A stretch of 40,254 bases of DNA from Verrucomicrobiia bacterium (GCA_035629175.1 DASPIL010000040.1:1-40254); one strand, 5' to 3'. Positions 25,161 through 33,188 are shown, counted from the stretch's first letter. Notes: generated by a model from the letters alone, not told the origin. Program-made: numbers and translations.

Positions 25161-25289
25161 ATGCGTGGAAATCGGCATCAGTATGTCACAGAAGTGTTGC
25201 GAAAAAATTACGCAGTCCGCGGACGAAAGTTCCGCGCGGCGGAGATTGCTGCGCAACGTGCCGGTCTCCGAAACCCTGTAAAGCTATGA
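25161..25289 (+). CDS. possible 42-residue leader peptide coupled to the sugar transferase
   Basis: An ATG at 25161 opens a frame of 42 codons whose TGA (25287-25289) overlaps the ATG of the next gene (25286-25288), the same ATGA coupling used elsewhere in the window. The peptide is basic and probably helical, starting MRGNRHQYVTEVLRKNYAV and ending AAEIAAQRAGLRNPVKL. No Shine-Dalgarno is close to the ATG, and I recognise no family. It may be a true small protein, a translational leader or a chance frame. The exact overlap is the only positive evidence. Confidence 0.35.
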   Translation: MRGNRHQYVTEVLRKNYAVRGRKFRAAEIAAQRAGLRNPVKL

Positions 25290-26014
25290 ATTCACACATC
25301 ACCCCCCTGTTAAGTGCGCAGGCTCCCGGAACGGCCGACGCGCTGTTGTATCGAGCCATGCTGACGTTCCTCTTTCAGGTGCAACGCATTCGTGCAATCT
25401 GGATCACAGGCAGCACAGCCACACTCAAACGCACAACTGACGTGGTGTGCAGCGCCCTGTTCCTAGTCCTGCTCAGCCCCGTGTTCCTGTTGATCGCGAT
25501 TCTTGTGAAGCTGGAGGACGGCGGCCCCGTCTTCTTTGCGCAGCGCCGCGTCGGACAGCACGGACGCGAATTCAAGATGTTCAAGATTCGTTCAATGTGC
25601 ATGAACGCCGAAGCGAAGATGAAGGAACTGCTCGACCAGAATCAGCACAAGGATGGCGTGACGTTCAAGATTAAAAACGATCCTCGCATCACCCGCGTCG
25701 GCCGCTGGCTCCGCAAATTTTCCCTCGATGAACTCCCCCAGTTCTACAATGTCCTTGTGGGCGACATGTCTCTCGTCGGCCCTCGCCCTCCTATTCCGAG
25801 CGAAGTTTCCAAGTACTCTCTGGTCCATCGCCGCCGGCTGGCCATCAAGCCCGGCATCACCTGCCTCTGGCAGATCAGCGGCCGCTCCGAGATTGATTTC
25901 TCCGGCCAGGTTCAATTGGACATTGATTACATCGAAAACCTCAGCTTCTGGATGGACGTAAAGATCCTGTTACGCACCGTTCCAGCGGTGATCTCAGGAA
26001 AGGGCGCTTATTGA
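25286..26014 (+). CDS. polyprenyl-phosphate sugar-1-phosphate transferase (bacterial sugar transferase family)
   Basis: This 242-residue phosphoglycosyl transferase loads the first sugar-phosphate onto undecaprenyl phosphate to start a surface polysaccharide. The family core begins LKRTTDVVCSALFLVLLSPV, a re-entrant membrane helix (about residues 55-76). It continues PVFFAQRRVGQHGREFKMFKIRSM, the Asp148-Glu149 catalytic dyad in KFSLDELPQFYNVL, GDMSLVGPRPP and KPGITCLWQISGR. It has the core and a short N-terminal extension but lacks the four-helix N-terminal part of full-length WcaJ/WbaP, so it is close to the minimal monotopic type. It overlaps the next gene by 1 nt (TGATG). The sugar cannot be predicted. 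Confidence 0.92.
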   Translation: MNSHITPLLSAQAPGTADALLYRAMLTFLFQVQRIRAIWITGSTATLKRTTDVVCSALFLVLLSPVFLLIAILVKLEDGGPVFFAQRRVGQHGREFKMFKIRSMCMNAEAKMKELLDQNQHKDGVTFKIKNDPRITRVGRWLRKFSLDELPQFYNVLVGDMSLVGPRPPIPSEVSKYSLVHRRRLAIKPGITCLWQISGRSEIDFSGQVQLDIDYIENLSFWMDVKILLRTVPAVISGKGAY

Positions 26015-26898
26015 TGAACGCCATTCTCATTTGTCCGTCAACCCGGCCGGGCGTCGAACATCTTTCGACCCTCGCACCTCTCGCGGCCCTACCCCTGCTC
26101 GGCCAGGGATTGGTTGAATACTGGCTCACGCACCTTGCCATCAATGGCGCGGAGGAAGTGCATATTCTCGCGAACGATCGCCCGCAGCATATTGCAGCGC
26201 TCGTGGGCAACGGTGCCCGCTGGGGTCTCAAGGCGGAAGTCATCCCCGAAACCCGCGAACTCACCCTCGCCCAGGCTCAGATCAAATTTGCTCGTGAGAT
26301 CACATCGGGCACGCACGAGATTGTGGTCCTGGACCACTTCCCGGGCTCAGTCCAGCCGCTGTTCACGAGCTACGCCGATCTCTTCGCCGGTGTGCTGGAA
26401 TGGATGCCGAAGGCGCTCACCCCGGATCGTCTCGGACTGCGCGAACTGCAGCCGGGCATCTGGGTGGGATTGCATTCCAAAATCTCTCCCGAGGCAAAAC
26501 TGCATGCGCCATGCTGGATCGGCCAGAATGTTTACGTCGGCGCGGGCGCTGTGATCGGCCCAATGGCTGTAGTTGAAGATCGCACTTTCATTGAACCCAA
26601 GGCCCAGGTGAACAGCTGCTTCGTCGGGCCGGACACATTTGTCGGACAACGCGCCGTGCTTCAGGAAGCGTTCGCGCTTGGCAGCTTGCTCATCAACTGG
26701 AAGACCAATGCCTTTCTCAAGGTGGCTGAGTCGTTCGTGCTGTCCGCGCTTCGCCGCCCGGGACTCGGCGGCGATCCCAGCCAGCTGATCGGGAAAGTGA
26801 CGCAGCTGTATGCGAAAAACAAAGAGGAGCTGCAAACCTTCTGGAAACACTTCCTGTTCGACAAGGAAGACAACGCTTCGACACACGACAAACTATAA
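26014..26898 (+). CDS. degenerate NDP-sugar nucleotidyltransferase with left-handed beta-helix
   Basis: The 294-residue protein has an N-terminal Rossmann-like nucleotidyltransferase region (about 1-135) and a hexapeptide-repeat beta-helix (about 150-220: SPEAKLHAPCWIGQNVYVGAG, AVIGPMAVVEDRTFIEP), then a helical tail. The architecture is that of GlmU/mannose-1-phosphate guanylyltransferases. However, the nucleotide loop (GxGTRL) reads CPSTRPGVEHL, and the metal-binding Asp motif is replaced by VLDHFPG. A catalytic nucleotidyltransferase is therefore unlikely; a regulatory or scaffold role is possible. ATG 26014 overlaps the preceding stop (TGATG), with AGGAAAGG upstream, so it is co-translated with the sugar transferase. 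Fold call is firm; role unknown. Confidence 0.78.
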   Translation: MNAILICPSTRPGVEHLSTLAPLAALPLLGQGLVEYWLTHLAINGAEEVHILANDRPQHIAALVGNGARWGLKAEVIPETRELTLAQAQIKFAREITSGTHEIVVLDHFPGSVQPLFTSYADLFAGVLEWMPKALTPDRLGLRELQPGIWVGLHSKISPEAKLHAPCWIGQNVYVGAGAVIGPMAVVEDRTFIEPKAQVNSCFVGPDTFVGQRAVLQEAFALGSLLINWKTNAFLKVAESFVLSALRRPGLGGDPSQLIGKVTQLYAKNKEELQTFWKHFLFDKEDNASTHDKL

Positions 26899-27014
26899 TA
26901 GGGTTGGGACCCCAGTTGTGAATTCACGCGTGGTTTGCAATTTTTCGTGCCGCGAAAAAGGGGTCTAAGGCCACAACGACCATGGCCTGCCTCCCGATTG
27001 CGAAATAACAATAG
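26894..27014 (+). other. gap before the KaiC operon with TATAAT box and inverted repeats
   Basis: A perfect TATAAT lies at 26894-26899, across the stop codon of the previous gene, but no TTGACA-like box is found 16-18 nt upstream. In the 116-nt gap TTTTTCG (26941-26947) pairs with CGAAAAA (26953-26959), enclosed by GACCCC (26908-26913) / GGGGTC (26960-26965). This could end transcription from the sugar-transferase operon or fold in the kaiC leader. No Shine-Dalgarno precedes the kaiC ATG. Confidence 0.35.
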
Positions 27015-28520
27015 ATGCAACCCGAATCGGAAAGCCGGTGCCCGCTGGGTGTCTCTGGCTTGGATGAAATCACAGGCGGCGGTATTCCCAGGAACCGGCT
27101 TTTCCTGATCCAAGGCGATCCTGGTGTCGGCAAAACGACACTGGCGCTTCTTTTTCTTCTCGAAGGAATTCGCAGAGGCGAGAAGGTCTTCTACATCACA
27201 CTTTCGGAAACCAAGGAAGAACTCCAGGAGGTGGCGGAATCACACGGGTGGTCCCTCGATCATCTCGAGGTGCTCGAACTCTCAACCATCGAGAAACACC
27301 TTCAAACCCTCGCGCCTGACACTTTGTTTCATCCGTCGGAAATCGAGCTGAACCGAACCACGGATTTCCTGACGCGGGAAATCGACCGCGTAAAACCTGC
27401 CCGGCTCGTCCTTGATTCCCTCGCGGAATTGAGGCTGATGTCCGAGACGCCGCTGCGATACCGGCGGCAGATGCTCGCCCTGAAACAATTCTTCGCCGGA
27501 CGCAAGGCTACGGTTTTGATGCTCGATGACATGACGGAGCAACGCGACCTGCAGGTGCAAAGCGTGGCGCACGGGGTTATCGGCATGGAGATGCTGTCGC
27601 TGGATTATGGGATGGAGCGGCGGCGCCTGAAGATCACCAAGATGCGCGGAGTTAATTTCCGCGGCGGTTACCACGACTTCGTCATTCGCCCGGGCGGGAT
27701 CGATGTCTTTCCCCGTCTTGTTGCAGCTGAATTCTCGGGCGAGTTCGAGCGCGACGCGATGCCGACCGGCATCGGGCAACTCGATGATCTGCTCGCTGGC
27801 GGCTTGGACCGCGGGACAAGCACTCTCATCGTCGGCCCTGCCGGCACTGGGAAATCGACCCTGGCACTTCAGTTCGCAGCAGCCTGTGCCGCGCGTCGCG
27901 AGAAGTCATCAGTGTTCACCTTCGATGAAAACGTCGGGACGCTGGCAAGCCGCGGGGACCGGCTCGGATTGAATCTTTCGAATCACGTCGAGTCAGGCAT
28001 GATCAAGGTCGCACAGGTCGATCCCGCCTCCCTCACCCCTGGCCAGTTTGTGCATCGGATCAAGCAGCAGGTGCTCAAGGAGGGCATCCGGGTTGTGGTC
28101 ATCGACAGTCTCAACGGCTACATGAACGCCGCGCCCAGTGAAAAATTTCTCAACATTCACCTTCATGAACTCCTGGCGTTTCTGAGTCACCAGGGTGTGA
28201 CCACGATTGTGACGGTTGCACAGATGGGGATGATGGGGCCGATGCAAGGGCCGGTGGATGTGACTTACCTGGCAGACACCGTGATCCTGCTGAGATTCTT
28301 CGAAGCAAAGGGCTCCGTCCGAAAAGCGATCTCCGTGATCAAGAAGCGCACGGGATGCCCCGAGGACACCATTCGCGAGTTCCGGATTGAGCCGGCTGGC
28401 ATTCGCGTGGGTGAGCCGTTGCGTGACTTTCACGGCGTGTTGACAGGCGTGCCCACGTTCACAGGCGATGCCGGCCAGATTTTGACAAACTCCCATGTCC
28501 GGAAAGGTGCCATCATTTGA
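27015..28520 (+). CDS. KaiC-like double-domain RecA-type ATPase
   Basis: This 501-residue protein has two tandem KaiC domains. CI has Walker A GDPGVGKT (34-41), S-E at 64-65 where KaiC has its catalytic Glu pair, and Walker B LVLDS (131-135). CII has GPAGTGKS (274-281), D-E at 304-305 and Walker B VVIDS (361-365). The CII segment VDVTYLADTVILL aligns with KaiC HISTITDTIILL as I recall it, so the Ser431/Thr432 phosphosites become Thr417/Tyr418. IREFRI near the C-terminus matches KaiC IREFMI. It probably assembles as a nucleotide-dependent hexamer and signals to the kinase encoded next (26-nt overlap). No kaiA or kaiB lies nearby, so clock function is doubtful; a KaiC-family signalling ATPase is the safer call. 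Confidence 0.88.
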   Translation: MQPESESRCPLGVSGLDEITGGGIPRNRLFLIQGDPGVGKTTLALLFLLEGIRRGEKVFYITLSETKEELQEVAESHGWSLDHLEVLELSTIEKHLQTLAPDTLFHPSEIELNRTTDFLTREIDRVKPARLVLDSLAELRLMSETPLRYRRQMLALKQFFAGRKATVLMLDDMTEQRDLQVQSVAHGVIGMEMLSLDYGMERRRLKITKMRGVNFRGGYHDFVIRPGGIDVFPRLVAAEFSGEFERDAMPTGIGQLDDLLAGGLDRGTSTLIVGPAGTGKSTLALQFAAACAARREKSSVFTFDENVGTLASRGDRLGLNLSNHVESGMIKVAQVDPASLTPGQFVHRIKQQVLKEGIRVVVIDSLNGYMNAAPSEKFLNIHLHELLAFLSHQGVTTIVTVAQMGMMGPMQGPVDVTYLADTVILLRFFEAKGSVRKAISVIKKRTGCPEDTIREFRIEPAGIRVGEPLRDFHGVLTGVPTFTGDAGQILTNSHVRKGAII

Positions 28521-29784
28521 AGAGCGGGTGCTTATAGTTGCGCCGACCGGCAACGATGCGGCCAATGCGGCGGAGGTTCTTGCAAAGGAAGGGATGGATT
28601 CCCGTGTCTGCAGTGATCTTCCAGAGCTATGCCAGCTGGCCCGCAGCGGCGTGGGAACGCTGCTTCTCACGCAGGAAAGCCTCACGACGCACAGCCTGAA
28701 CCATCTCGCCCTGCTGCTCGACGAGCAGCCCCCATGGTCTGACATTCCAGTCATTTTGCTGGCCAGCGGCGGCGAAGCTACGGCTCCCGGTTTGAACTCC
28801 CTGCGCGCCCTTGGATCCAGCAGCACGATCACTGTCCTGGAACGCCCCTTGCGCGTTGTCACCCTGGTCAGCGCCATCAAGACCGGCCTGCGCGCCCGCA
28901 GGCGGCAATACCAGGTCCGCGACCTCATCCACCAGCGCGAATTGATCATGGGCGAGCTCAGCGAACGGGCTAAATCGCTCGAATACAGCCAGCGTGAATT
29001 GTTGCAAGCGAAGGAGAAAATTTCACGCCACGCGGAGGAGCTTGAGAAGACTGTTGAGGAACGCACTGCCAAGCTGCGCGAGACGATCGCTCAATTGGAG
29101 GCTTTTTCGTACAGCATCTCACACGACATGCGCGGGCCGCTGCGGGCCATGCAGCAGTACTCGCAGATTCTCCTGGAGGAATGCCGCCCAGGACTCTCAA
29201 GCGACGCGTGTCATTACCTCGACCGGATCGCGCGCGGTGCGCAGCGGCTCGACAGGTTGATTCAAGACGTGCTTACGTATAGCCGTGTCGCCCGCGCTTC
29301 GATGCCGCTGGTCCCCATCAATCTCGACAAGCTGGTTCGTGACATCCTGCAACAGTATCCGTCGTTCCAGCCGCCACGCGCGAACGTCGAGGTGATCCAG
29401 CCGCTCCCCGTCGTGCTTGGGCATGAAGCGTCCCTCACCCAATGCATTTCGAACCTCATCGCCAACGCCGTCAAATTCGTGCCGCCTGACCGCCGGCCCA
29501 CCGTTCATGTGAAAACCGGAACCGCGAATGGATCGGTGCAGGTTTGGTTTGAAGACAATGGCATCGGGATTGCGCCCGAGAACCACCAGCGGATTTTCAA
29601 CATCTTCGAACGGGTAAACAGTGACGCGGAATTCGAAGGCACCGGCATTGGACTGTCCATCGTGAAAAAAACGATTGAACGCATGGGAGGCGAAGTGGGG
29701 GTGGAATCCGAGCTGGGACGCGGAAGCCGATTTTGGATACGACTGCCTACACCACACCATGAACAGCACAATACTCCTCGTTGA
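28495..29784 (+). CDS. hybrid-like sensor histidine kinase with degenerate receiver domain
   Basis: The 429-residue cytosolic kinase has four parts. Residues 10-130 look like a receiver fold (RVLIVAP at its start, SDIPVILLA, VLERPLR at the end), but no acidic pocket or phospho-Asp is evident (LLLTQES at the expected place). Residues 142-200 form a coiled coil. A HisKA dimerisation domain follows with phospho-His210 in SYSISHDMRGPLRAMQ, then a HATPase_c domain with N-box (SNLIANAVKF), DNGIGI and GTGIGLSIV. There is no transmembrane segment, so the input is cytoplasmic, plausibly the KaiC-like protein whose gene overlaps its start by 26 nt. It also overlaps the response regulator gene by 26 nt. 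In cyanobacteria SasA has a KaiB-like input instead. Confidence 0.9.
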   Translation: MSGKVPSFEERVLIVAPTGNDAANAAEVLAKEGMDSRVCSDLPELCQLARSGVGTLLLTQESLTTHSLNHLALLLDEQPPWSDIPVILLASGGEATAPGLNSLRALGSSSTITVLERPLRVVTLVSAIKTGLRARRRQYQVRDLIHQRELIMGELSERAKSLEYSQRELLQAKEKISRHAEELEKTVEERTAKLRETIAQLEAFSYSISHDMRGPLRAMQQYSQILLEECRPGLSSDACHYLDRIARGAQRLDRLIQDVLTYSRVARASMPLVPINLDKLVRDILQQYPSFQPPRANVEVIQPLPVVLGHEASLTQCISNLIANAVKFVPPDRRPTVHVKTGTANGSVQVWFEDNGIGIAPENHQRIFNIFERVNSDAEFEGTGIGLSIVKKTIERMGGEVGVESELGRGSRFWIRLPTPHHEQHNTPR

Positions 29785-30211
29785 AGACAGCCCGGACGAC
29801 GTGTTTTTTATGAAGCGGGCCTTCCGCCTTGCCGGCATCCAGGCGGAATTGCAGGTTGCCGAAGACGGCGAAAAGGCGCTCGACTACCTTGCGGGGAATG
29901 GAGTGTTCGGACGGCGGGCCGATTTCCCGCGGCCTGATATTGTTCTGCTCGACCTCCGATTGCCGCGTGTTCCGGGATTCGACGTTTTGAAATGGATGCG
30001 CGAACAGGATGCTTTCCACTGCGTGCCTGTCATTGTGCTGACTTCTTCGAAGGAAGACAGCGACATGCAACAGGCCTACGCGCTGGGCGCAAACTCGTTT
30101 CTCGTCAAACCTTCGGACGCAAATGAGCTCGCCGCAATGGTCCGGGCACTTGTCGATTACTGGCTGCGCTTCAACGCAGTTCCTTCGCCATGCACCGAGG
30201 CGTTGCCCTGA
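29759..30211 (+). CDS. single-domain response regulator (Rcp1-like)
   Basis: This is a 150-residue receiver domain without an output domain. It starts MNSTILLVEDSPDD, with acidic pocket Glu9/Asp10. The phosphoacceptor is Asp65 in PDIVLLDLRLPRVPGFDVL, the switch Thr/Ser is in VIVLTSSKED (Thr95/Ser96) and Lys117 is in SFLVKPSD. The insertion GNGVFGRRADFPRPD before strand 3 is typical of Rcp1/phytochrome-partner regulators (CheY-like). It begins inside the kinase gene with a 26-nt overlap and ends 4 nt from the convergent PagL gene, so it is the last gene of the KaiC operon. With no effector domain it must act through protein contact or a phosphorelay. Confidence 0.93.
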   Translation: MNSTILLVEDSPDDVFFMKRAFRLAGIQAELQVAEDGEKALDYLAGNGVFGRRADFPRPDIVLLDLRLPRVPGFDVLKWMREQDAFHCVPVIVLTSSKEDSDMQQAYALGANSFLVKPSDANELAAMVRALVDYWLRFNAVPSPCTEALP

Positions 30212-30215
30212 GGCC

Positions 30216-30752
30216 TCAGAACCGATATGACAAGGAAAGCATGTGAATGTTGACCCCGGGATTGCGCCTGTAAATTCCAGCGTTCGACATGTGCTGATAG
30301 CGGTATCCGAATCGAACGTGCCCCGTTACATCCCAGTTCAGCCCGGCATGGGTGGTGAATTGAAAAGGCCCCCCAAAGTCGCGGTTTCCAAAATGATGGC
30401 GGCTGATGTAGGTCGGGCTGCTTCCAGTTTCGAAAGAGAGCGGAAAGTCGTCGCGCGTCAGGAGGGCTGAAGGCCCCAGCGTTCCGACGAAACCATCCTG
30501 GCGTTCACCCTTGAGCCAGCCCGCACCAAGATCGCCACGGGACTGCAGCTGGAAACCCCGGCCGAGATCCCACCGCCAGGGAAGATCGTATTCCACGGCT
30601 CCCATTACCTGGCGGAATGTTTCCGTTCGATCGTTCAAGGACGTTCCGCCGCGCACGGCAACGCCCAGTCCTTTGATTTCCCCCGCTGCAACGGAGAACG
30701 CGGCGAAGAGAACGACAACACCCAGAAGTTTAAGAATGCACCTCATATTCAT
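30216..30752 (-). CDS. PagL-like lipid A 3-O-deacylase / acyloxyacyl hydrolase
   Basis: This 178-residue outer-membrane beta-barrel has a signal peptide (MNMRCILKLLGVVVLFAAFS, ending VAAG). PagL removes the 3-O acyl chain of lipid A. The C-terminus reads RFGYRYQHMSNAGIYRRNPG and ends MLSLSYRF with the terminal Phe of barrel proteins. The active-site His-x-Ser is in QHMSN. The third member, Glu140 of Pseudomonas PagL, lines up with an Asn in NPGVN; many homologues of this family share NPGxN. The start at 30752 (an ATG at 30746 is equally possible) gives the signal peptide. It is convergent with the response regulator gene. It implies an outer membrane with lipid A. Confidence 0.8.
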   Translation of the reverse strand: MNMRCILKLLGVVVLFAAFSVAAGEIKGLGVAVRGGTSLNDRTETFRQVMGAVEYDLPWRWDLGRGFQLQSRGDLGAGWLKGERQDGFVGTLGPSALLTRDDFPLSFETGSSPTYISRHHFGNRDFGGPFQFTTHAGLNWDVTGHVRFGYRYQHMSNAGIYRRNPGVNIHMLSLSYRF

Positions 30753-30857
30753 GATGGGATCAAGCAATCGATGGTGGCGATTGCGAGCGCAGGTTGCCAC
30801 CCCGCCTGCGGACTCGCAAGTAGGGCAATAGGGCAAAGGTCGTGGAGCCCCGCGGGA

Positions 30858-32714
30858 TTAAACCTCGACGAACCGGATGGACCGGCTTTTCTCCGCGCGC
30901 TTGCGTTGATTTTCGTCCAGGATTTTCTTTCTCAATCGCAGGTTCTTCGGTGTCGCCTCCACGTATTCATCGACGTCGATATACTCCAACGCGCGCTCCA
31001 GGCTGAGCTTCAGCGGCGCGTTCAGCTGGATCCCTTTTCCATCCCCCTGCGAGCGCATGTTCGTGAGCTTCTTCTCCTTTACGGGATTCACTGGAATGTC
31101 GTTCTCGCGCGCGTTCTCGCCCACGATCATTCCCACATAGACATTCTCACCAGGCTCGACCATCAGTCGTCCGCGTTCCTGAATCATGTTCAACGCGTAA
31201 GAAGTCGCCTCGCCGTTATCCATGCTGACAAGAGAACCGTTTTTCCGCGCTGCAATTTCACCGCGATCTGCGCCGTATTCATGAAACAGATGGCTCATGA
31301 CGCCCATGCCGCGGGTCATGTTCACGAGGTCGGTTTCGAATCCGATCAATCCCCGCATCGGAACAAGCGCCTCGATGGATACGATGCTGGCGACGTGGTT
31401 CATGTTCGTGATCTGGGCCTTTCGGAACGACAGGTTCTCCATCACTGCGCCAAGGCAATCATTCGGCACCTCAACAAACAGTTTTTCAATCGGCTCAAGC
31501 GATTCGCCGTTGTCGCCCTTCTTCCAAAGGACTTCGGGACGCGAAACGAGAACCTCGTATCCTTCACGCCGCATCTGCTCCACAAGAATGGCGATCTGCA
31601 TTTCTCCGCGTCCGCTCACTGCGAAAATTTTCGGATCGCTGGTCTGCGCGATGCGCAAGGCGACGTTCGTTCGGATCTCCTTCACGAGACGATCCCAAAT
31701 GTGCCGTGCTGTGACGAGCTTGCCATCCTGGCCGGCAAGCGGTCCGTCATTGACCGCGAACTCCATCTGAATCGTGGGGGGATCGATCGGGATATACGGC
31801 AGCGCGGGGCGAAGTTCGGAATCGCAGATCGTTTCACCGATGAAAACGTCCTCGAACCCAGTCAATCCGACGATATCACCTGCGTGCGCCTCCTGAATCT
31901 CTACCCGCTTCATGCCTTCAAAATGGAAGATCGCCGTGATTTTGCTCTTCGTGACTCGTCCGTCACCATGGCGGCAAATCGCAGGGTCACCGAGCTTGAC
32001 CTTGCCTTCATGAATTTTCCCGAAGGCGATACGCCCGAGGTAATCGCTGTAATCGAGATTCGCCACAAGAACCTGGAACCCGTCACCCGCATGCGCGCGG
32101 GGCGGCGGAATGAATTTCACGATCGCATCAAACAGCGGTTCCATCGTACCCGTGACATGTTCCAGCTCGGTCTTTGCATAGCCTCCCTTGGCCGAGCAAT
32201 AGATGAACGGGAAATCCAGCTGCTCATCGGTGGCGTTCAGCGACATGAACAGCTCGAACACCTGATCCAGCACCTTCTTGGGGTTCGCGTTCTCGCGATC
32301 GATCTTGTTGATCACCACGATCGGCTTTGCGCCGGCTTCGAGCGCCTTGCGCAGCACGAAGCGCGTCTGCGCCTGCGGGCCTTCAGCGGAATCGACCACC
32401 AGCAGCACGCCGTCAATCATGTTCATGATGCGCTCGACTTCGCCGCCAAAATCAGCGTGACCCGGTGTATCGACGATATTGATATGGAAATTCTTGTATT
32501 TGAACGCAGCATTCTTCGCGCGGATGGTGATGCCCTTTTCTTTTTCCAGGTCCATGGAGTCCATGAGACGTTCAGTCGAAGTCTCGACCTGGTTGGCGCG
32601 GAAGGTGCCGGACTGTTTGAGAAGGCAATCAACGAGCGTGGTTTTGCCGTGATCGACGTGCGCGATGATCGCGATGTTCCGAATGTGCTGCATATCGTAA
32701 ATAACCGGAGCCAT
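30858..32714 (-). CDS. typA: ribosome-associated GTPase TypA/BipA
   Basis: This 618-residue translational GTPase binds the ribosome and helps 50S assembly and stress or cold responses. The G domain motifs are G1 AHVDHGKTT (19-27), G2 KGITI, G3 DTPGH, G4 NKID and G5 SAK. Domains II and III follow, then the TypA-specific C-terminal domain with [23 protein letters not shown] and [21 protein letters not shown]. Length is normal. ATG 32714 is used; an internal ATG at 32693 ([13 protein letters not shown]) matches the typical family N-terminus and is a good alternative. No Shine-Dalgarno precedes either. It lies 105 nt upstream of pagL on the same strand, with its own region upstream. Confidence 0.95.
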   Translation of the reverse strand: MAPVIYDMQHIRNIAIIAHVDHGKTTLVDCLLKQSGTFRANQVETSTERLMDSMDLEKEKGITIRAKNAAFKYKNFHINIVDTPGHADFGGEVERIMNMIDGVLLVVDSAEGPQAQTRFVLRKALEAGAKPIVVINKIDRENANPKKVLDQVFELFMSLNATDEQLDFPFIYCSAKGGYAKTELEHVTGTMEPLFDAIVKFIPPPRAHAGDGFQVLVANLDYSDYLGRIAFGKIHEGKVKLGDPAICRHGDGRVTKSKITAIFHFEGMKRVEIQEAHAGDIVGLTGFEDVFIGETICDSELRPALPYIPIDPPTIQMEFAVNDGPLAGQDGKLVTARHIWDRLVKEIRTNVALRIAQTSDPKIFAVSGRGEMQIAILVEQMRREGYEVLVSRPEVLWKKGDNGESLEPIEKLFVEVPNDCLGAVMENLSFRKAQITNMNHVASIVSIEALVPMRGLIGFETDLVNMTRGMGVMSHLFHEYGADRGEIAARKNGSLVSMDNGEATSYALNMIQERGRLMVEPGENVYVGMIVGENARENDIPVNPVKEKKLTNMRSQGDGKGIQLNAPLKLSLERALEYIDVDEYVEATPKNLRLRKKILDENQRKRAEKSRSIRFVEV

Positions 32715-32869
32715 TAAAATTGTCCGTTCGCGTCCAACAGGCGCAAACGGGAAACGCAGGGGAAAAATCCCGCAATTTTCAGTCAGGGCAGAACCGGGCC
32801 GTGTAAGATGACGTTTTGCGCCGAAACGTCAAGCCTGCCGTGCAGGGCGAAAATGCAAGAATTCGCGGC

Positions 32870-32917
32870 GCAGATTTGGAAACCCGCAATACAGCAGATT
32901 TGGAAATCTGCGCGCAT
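32870..32917. repeat. 24-bp tandem repeat with palindromic core
   Basis: GCAGATTTGGAAA occurs at 32870-32882 and again at 32894-32906, giving a 24-bp period. The second copy is part of an 18-nt near-perfect hairpin, GCAGATTT-GG-AAATCTGC (32894-32911). The first copy continues into AACCCGC instead. Similar 'GCAGATTTGGAAATCTGC' intergenic repeats are, from memory, common in verrucomicrobial genomes. Function unknown. Confidence 0.6.
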
Positions 32918-33017
32918 ACTGGGAGACCGGCTTGCCTCGCGCTCCTGCAGTCCCTCGGGTGTTCACCCCATTTCCTTCCGCCTCAGGGATCTTCATTCTG
33001 CGACCACTTCGACTCGA

Positions 33018-33188
33018 ATGAAGGACACGATAAATCTGACCAGCATGGCTGCCGAGAGCAGCGCGGCGCTAAAGAAATTGGCGGACGATCTTAGAGACCT
33101 TCGCCGAATGATTGAAGCCCGCACATCGCGCGAGAACGGACACCGCGCGCCGGCTCGCCCAACTCGCACTGCTGTCCTGTCCCGCTGA
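33018..33188 (+). CDS. possible 56-residue small protein
   Basis: An ATG at 33018 opens 56 codons, beginning MKDTINLTSMAAESSAALKK with a helical, charged middle (LADDLRDLRRMIEAR) and a basic Pro/Arg tail. The amphipathic helix looks protein-like, but no Shine-Dalgarno, family or coupled gene supports it. It lies between typA and mscS in the direction of mscS. It may be a chance frame. Confidence 0.3.
   Translation: MKDTINLTSMAAESSAALKKLADDLRDLRRMIEARTSRENGHRAPARPTRTAVLSR

Noticed and set aside
30771-32717. Very long plus-strand open frame (648 codons) opposite typA
   Set aside because: It mirrors typA, whose GTPase motifs are unmistakable. The antisense product has no family features, and the openness follows from codon bias.
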